Assembly: GCA_021736285.1 (NCBI GenBank)
Contig: JAIPGE010000040.1
Coordinates: 1-9,885 of the forward strand
Source: Candidatus Izemoplasma sp.
GTDB lineage: Bacteria; Bacillota_I; Bacilli_A; Izemoplasmatales; Izemoplasmataceae
Reading direction: 5' to 3'
Length of the DNA stretch: 9,885 nucleotides
Position numbers and translations under genes: made by a program. This document shows, piece by piece, positions 7,353 through 9,885 of the stretch. Below the pieces are notes generated by a model that saw only the letters and a program-made list of their open reading frames with translations, searched no databases and was not told where the DNA came from. Numbering within the stretch: position 1 is the first letter of the stretch; every line of letters begins with the position of its first letter.

Positions 7353-7357
7353 CTTTC

Positions 7358-9415
7358 ATGATTGAAAAGGTCGTAATGAAAAACTTGATGTGTTCAACTT
7401 GTGCTGGCAAGATTGAACGTGAACTTAAAAAAAGACCAACAATTAATTCAGCAACATTTAATTTTCCAAATCAAGTCATGTTGCTTGATGTTACAGAAGC
7501 GTATGATGAAGAACAAGAAATACCAATAATCAAAGAGATTGTTGACTCAATAGAGGATGACGTAGAGACATACCCATATAGTAAACGTAATATTGTTGAA
7601 GCCAAAAAAGGTATTGAAACATATTATTCTTTTTTCATTGGTATGATGATTTATATGATTGGGTTCTTATTTACGTATTTTAATATTGGCTGGGTTGGGT
7701 ATTCTTTATATTGGGTTGGCTACTTATTTATTGCATATAAAATAGGAACGAAAACATTTAAAGGCTTAAAACGTAAAGACTTTTTTAATGAAAATACGTT
7801 GATGATCATCGCAACTGTCGCAGCCATGTTTGTCGGTCATCCTTATGAAGCAGCGTTTGTTATTATCTTTTATACTGTTGGTGAGTATTTACAACATAGA
7901 GCAGTTCATCGCAGTAGAGATGATATATCAAGTTTAATTGACTTACGTATTGAATATGCCAATGTACTAGAAAACGGGGAAGTTGTTATTAAAGATCCAA
8001 TGTACATTCAAAAAGGCGATATCATTGTTGTCAAAAATGGTGAAAAAATTCCGATTGATGGGGAAATCATTGATGGAACGACTTCGTTAAATACCAGTGC
8101 CCTTACCGGTGAAGCAAAATTATCTACTGTCAAAAAAGGAGACTTCATTTTGAGTGGTAATATTAACGTTGGTAACGTGATCCATATGGAAGCCAAGAAA
8201 GTCTATAAAGATTCTACAATCTCTAAAATGATGGACTTGATTGAAAACTCAACAAGTCATAAAGCAAAAGCAGAGAACTTTATCACTAAATTTGCGCGAT
8301 ACTATACACCAACTGTAACTGTTTTAGCATTTTTAATGTTTTTAATACCAAGTTTGGTGAATTGGGCAAATTACCAAGAATATATATACCGTGCAGCACA
8401 GTTTCTTGTTATCAGTTGTCCTTGTGCCCTAGTACTAAGTATTCCGTTATCCTATTTTGCTGGTATTGGTGCTTCTGCTCGACATGGTATCTTATTTAAA
8501 GGCAGCAGTTATCTACATATGATTACCAATGTTGACAGCATCGGTATCGATAAAACTGGGACCTTAACACATGGCGATTTTCAAGTCAGTGAATACACAA
8601 CCGATGACGCCTTGAAAATTGCAGCCAGTGTTGAAAATTATAGTAATCATCCTATCGCTAAATCAATTGTATCTTATTATAAAGGCGATTTAATTGAATA
8701 TGAAAATGTAACTGAATTACCGGGTTATGGTCTGGTTGTTGAAACCAAAAAAGGCAATATTCTAGTTGGTAACCGCAAACTAATGAACAAACATAAGATT
8801 ACTATTAAAGATAAGAAAAGTCTTATCGGTTCAAATGTCTATGTTGCTAAAAACAATAAATACATTGGTAAAGTGGTTGTAAGTGACACCATTAAAAATT
8901 CAAGTTTCAACACAATGCGTCGATTATCAAATCACTATGACATTACAATGTTAACAGGCGACAACGATGCAATTGCTAAGGAAGTTGCTACTGAACTTGG
9001 TGGAATCAAATACCGAAGTGATTTATTACCTGAAGAAAAAATTGATGCCTTCAATGATATTCAATCTAAGGGATATAAACTATTTGTTGGAGATGGCATA
9101 AATGATGCGCCACTATTAAAACAAGCTGACATCGGTGTAGCTATGGGGGATGGCAGTGAACTTGCTATTGACGTAGCTGATGTCATCATTATGAAAAATG
9201 ACATTGGCTTATTGGAAAAAGCATTTAAAATTGCCAAAAAGACAAAACGTATTGTCTATCAAAATATTGTGTTAAGTTTAACAATTAAAGGAATCTTTTT
9301 ATTACTTGCTGGATTTGGTATTAGCAGAATGTGGATGGCTATTTTCGCAGATGTTGGTATCACATTAATAGCGATTTTAAACAGTTTACGTTTGATCTAT
9401 TCAAAACGATTTTAA
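7358..9415 (+). CDS. cadA: P1B-2 type heavy-metal-exporting ATPase (Zn2+/Cd2+/Pb2+)
   Basis: A 685-residue membrane pump of the CadA/ZntA group that exports divalent soft metals using ATP. I start it at 7358: the frame is open back to 7277, but that stretch is the promoter. In order: one N-terminal HMA metal-binding domain with C12-x-x-C15; membrane helices from about residue 85; the actuator loop TGEA (250-253); the ion-path motif C354-P355-C356; phosphorylated D398 in DKTGTLT; H431-P432 of the nucleotide domain; TGDN (533-536); GDGINDAP from 578; final helices with K644 and D665 (FADVG). CPC plus this Lys and Asp, 21 residues apart as in E. coli ZntA K693/D714, marks the Zn/Cd/Pb subgroup rather than the Cu pumps. 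zntA would be an equally fair name. It is followed 12 bp later by a metal-sensing repressor gene in the same operon. Confidence 0.95.
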   Translation: MIEKVVMKNLMCSTCAGKIERELKKRPTINSATFNFPNQVMLLDVTEAYDEEQEIPIIKEIVDSIEDDVETYPYSKRNIVEAKKGIETYYSFFIGMMIYMIGFLFTYFNIGWVGYSLYWVGYLFIAYKIGTKTFKGLKRKDFFNENTLMIIATVAAMFVGHPYEAAFVIIFYTVGEYLQHRAVHRSRDDISSLIDLRIEYANVLENGEVVIKDPMYIQKGDIIVVKNGEKIPIDGEIIDGTTSLNTSALTGEAKLSTVKKGDFILSGNINVGNVIHMEAKKVYKDSTISKMMDLIENSTSHKAKAENFITKFARYYTPTVTVLAFLMFLIPSLVNWANYQEYIYRAAQFLVISCPCALVLSIPLSYFAGIGASARHGILFKGSSYLHMITNVDSIGIDKTGTLTHGDFQVSEYTTDDALKIAASVENYSNHPIAKSIVSYYKGDLIEYENVTELPGYGLVVETKKGNILVGNRKLMNKHKITIKDKKSLIGSNVYVAKNNKYIGKVVVSDTIKNSSFNTMRRLSNHYDITMLTGDNDAIAKEVATELGGIKYRSDLLPEEKIDAFNDIQSKGYKLFVGDGINDAPLLKQADIGVAMGDGSELAIDVADVIIMKNDIGLLEKAFKIAKKTKRIVYQNIVLSLTIKGIFLLLAGFGISRMWMAIFADVGITLIAILNSLRLIYSKRF

Positions 9416-9420
9416 GGGGG
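9414..9420 (+). promoter_or_regulatory. Ribosome binding site of the ArsR-family gene
   Basis: AAGGGGG begins in the ATPase TAA stop codon and lies 7 bases before a TTG start (9428-9430). No ATG or GTG is available nearby in frame, and the protein aligns with SmtB-type regulators from this point, so TTG is the likely start. Confidence 0.78.
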
Positions 9421-9427
9421 TAGCCTA

Positions 9428-9727
9428 TTGGATAATAACCATCAAAACAATTTACAAAGAACAGTTAATCTATTTAAAATATATTCAGATTACACACGAC
9501 TTCGTATCATTGATTTACTCACTGAAGCTGAACACTGTGTTCAGGATATTGCAAACACACTTGAAACCTCACAATCCGCAATCTCACATCAATTAAAACA
9601 ATTGCGAGACAACAATGTTGTTTCTGCACGAAAAGAGGGCAAACAGGTCTTCTATTCCTTAAAAGACAATCATATCAAAGAAATATTTTTAACCGCCGTA
9701 TCGCACATTACCGAATGTGACGATTAA
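9428..9727 (+). CDS. ArsR/SmtB-family metal-sensing repressor (CzrA/SmtB type, alpha-5 zinc site)
   Basis: A 99-residue winged-helix dimeric repressor that leaves DNA when it binds metal. The recognition region is TSQSAISHQLKQLRDNNVV (48-66), with the wing at KEGKQVFYSL. Its C-terminal helix carries D80, H82, H93 and E96 with the spacing D-x-H-x10-H-x2-E, the same as the SmtB zinc site (D104, H106, H117, E120), and C97 also matches SmtB. The alpha-3N site of CadC needs several Cys; only C37 (HCVQD) is present, so Cd/Pb sensing of the CadC kind is unlikely. It starts with TTG, 12 bp after the ATPase; a weak start and distal position would keep repressor levels low. It probably represses its own operon through the dyad at 7273-7303. 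Names such as czrA or smtB would fit; I leave the symbol empty. Confidence 0.93.
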   Translation: MDNNHQNNLQRTVNLFKIYSDYTRLRIIDLLTEAEHCVQDIANTLETSQSAISHQLKQLRDNNVVSARKEGKQVFYSLKDNHIKEIFLTAVSHITECDD

Positions 9728-9769
9728 AAAAGTAGAGCACTCGCTCGAAGGCACTGAAAAAGTATTTAG

Positions 9770-9800
9770 AAAAGTTTGTGAGAAATCATAGACTTTTTTT
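9770..9800 (+). terminator. Rho-independent terminator of the ATPase - ArsR operon
   Basis: AAAAGTTTGTGA (9770-9781) pairs with TCATAGACTTTT (9786-9797) around a GAAA tetraloop: 12 bp including two G-U pairs, with a run of seven T ending at 9800. It lies about 45 bases after the repressor stop codon. The stretch between (9728-9769) has no reading frame, only a small GAGC-ACTC-GCTC hairpin (9735-9746). Confidence 0.85.
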
Positions 9801-9811
9801 GTTTGCCTTGA

Positions 9812-9838
9812 AAAGTTATACACATTGGGGATAACTTT
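9812..9838. repeat. Inverted repeat made of two DnaA-box-like 9-mers
   Basis: Perfect 8-bp arms AAAGTTAT (9812-9819) and ATAACTTT (9831-9838) flank 11 bases. The left arm runs into TTATACACA (9816-9824), a full match to the DnaA box TTATNCACA; on the minus strand the right arm gives TTATCCCCA (9826-9834), one mismatch away. The two 9-mers face each other with one base between. It could be a DnaA-binding site, or an operator or promoter part of a gene beyond the window. No gene is visible in 9801-9885. Confidence 0.5.
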
Positions 9839-9885
9839 ATTACTTTACGGCCTTGTTATGCTGTTTATCACACCTTTATTATGTT

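Noticed and set aside
7277..7357. N-terminal extension of the ATPase starting at TTG 7277
   Set aside because: That TTG is the first half of the TTGACA -35 box, the stretch includes the -10 box, and a good GAGGTGA precedes the ATG at 7358, where the HMA domain begins.
7314..7357. Riboswitch or leader peptide in the ATPase leader
   Set aside because: The leader is only about 45 bases, has no stable stem beyond three pairs and no start codon at a usable distance from GGGAGG.
9865..9873. A third DnaA box, TTATCACAC
   Set aside because: It fails at the last four positions of TTATNCACA unless a base is deleted, so it was not counted with the pair at 9812-9838.
1..9885. UGA read as tryptophan (mycoplasma code)
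   Set aside because: The Trp positions checked in trmB, the M42 gene, pepV and the ATPase use TGG, no frame needs readthrough of TGA, and coaX ends at TGA with family-typical length.

Overview
The window reads as chromosome of a low-G+C Gram-positive bacterium (Bacillota, or a relative of the Mollicutes such as the Acholeplasma/Izemoplasma side). The base composition is strongly A+T-rich, Shine-Dalgarno sequences are strong (GAGGTGA, AGGAGG), promoters look like consensus sigma-A/sigma-70 sites, polA is of the Firmicutes type with a decayed proofreading domain, and coaX, pepV and an M42 aminopeptidase are present. All reading frames stay open under the standard code. The Trp codons I checked (trmB, M42 gene, pepV, ATPase) are TGG, and coaX ends in TGA, so UGA appears to be a stop and this is probably not a code-4 mycoplasma. 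The exact taxon is inference only.

Layout. Seven genes on the minus strand fill 1-7185. Read in their own direction (right to left) they are: pepV dipeptidase (own promoter, own terminator); a tightly packed trmB - M42 aminopeptidase - coaX unit starting at a TG-extended promoter near 5773-5801; acpP with a consensus TTGACA-17-TATAAT promoter and its own terminator; then polA followed 7 bp later by a cation diffusion facilitator gene that runs off the left edge. From 7186 to 7357 lies a divergent intergenic region with back-to-back promoters. To its right, on the plus strand, is a two-gene metal-efflux operon: a P1B-2 Zn/Cd/Pb-type ATPase followed 12 bp later by a SmtB/CzrA-like ArsR-family repressor with a TTG start, closed by a hairpin terminator. 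The last ~75 bases hold an inverted repeat built from two DnaA-box-like 9-mers. No stretch longer than 300 bases lacks a gene.

How the genes work together. Most are housekeeping: DNA repair and replication (polA), tRNA m7G46 methylation (trmB), peptide turnover (pepV, M42), the first step of CoA synthesis (coaX), and the acyl carrier protein (acpP) that receives its phosphopantetheine arm from CoA. The accessory part is metal handling: an ATPase plus repressor that should form a zinc-responsive, self-regulated export operon, and a second exporter (CDF) at the far left. I see no mobile element, CRISPR array, tRNA, rRNA or defence system, and nothing I would call a previously undescribed system. 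The points most worth checking are the putative operator over the ATPase promoter and the DnaA-box palindrome at the right end.
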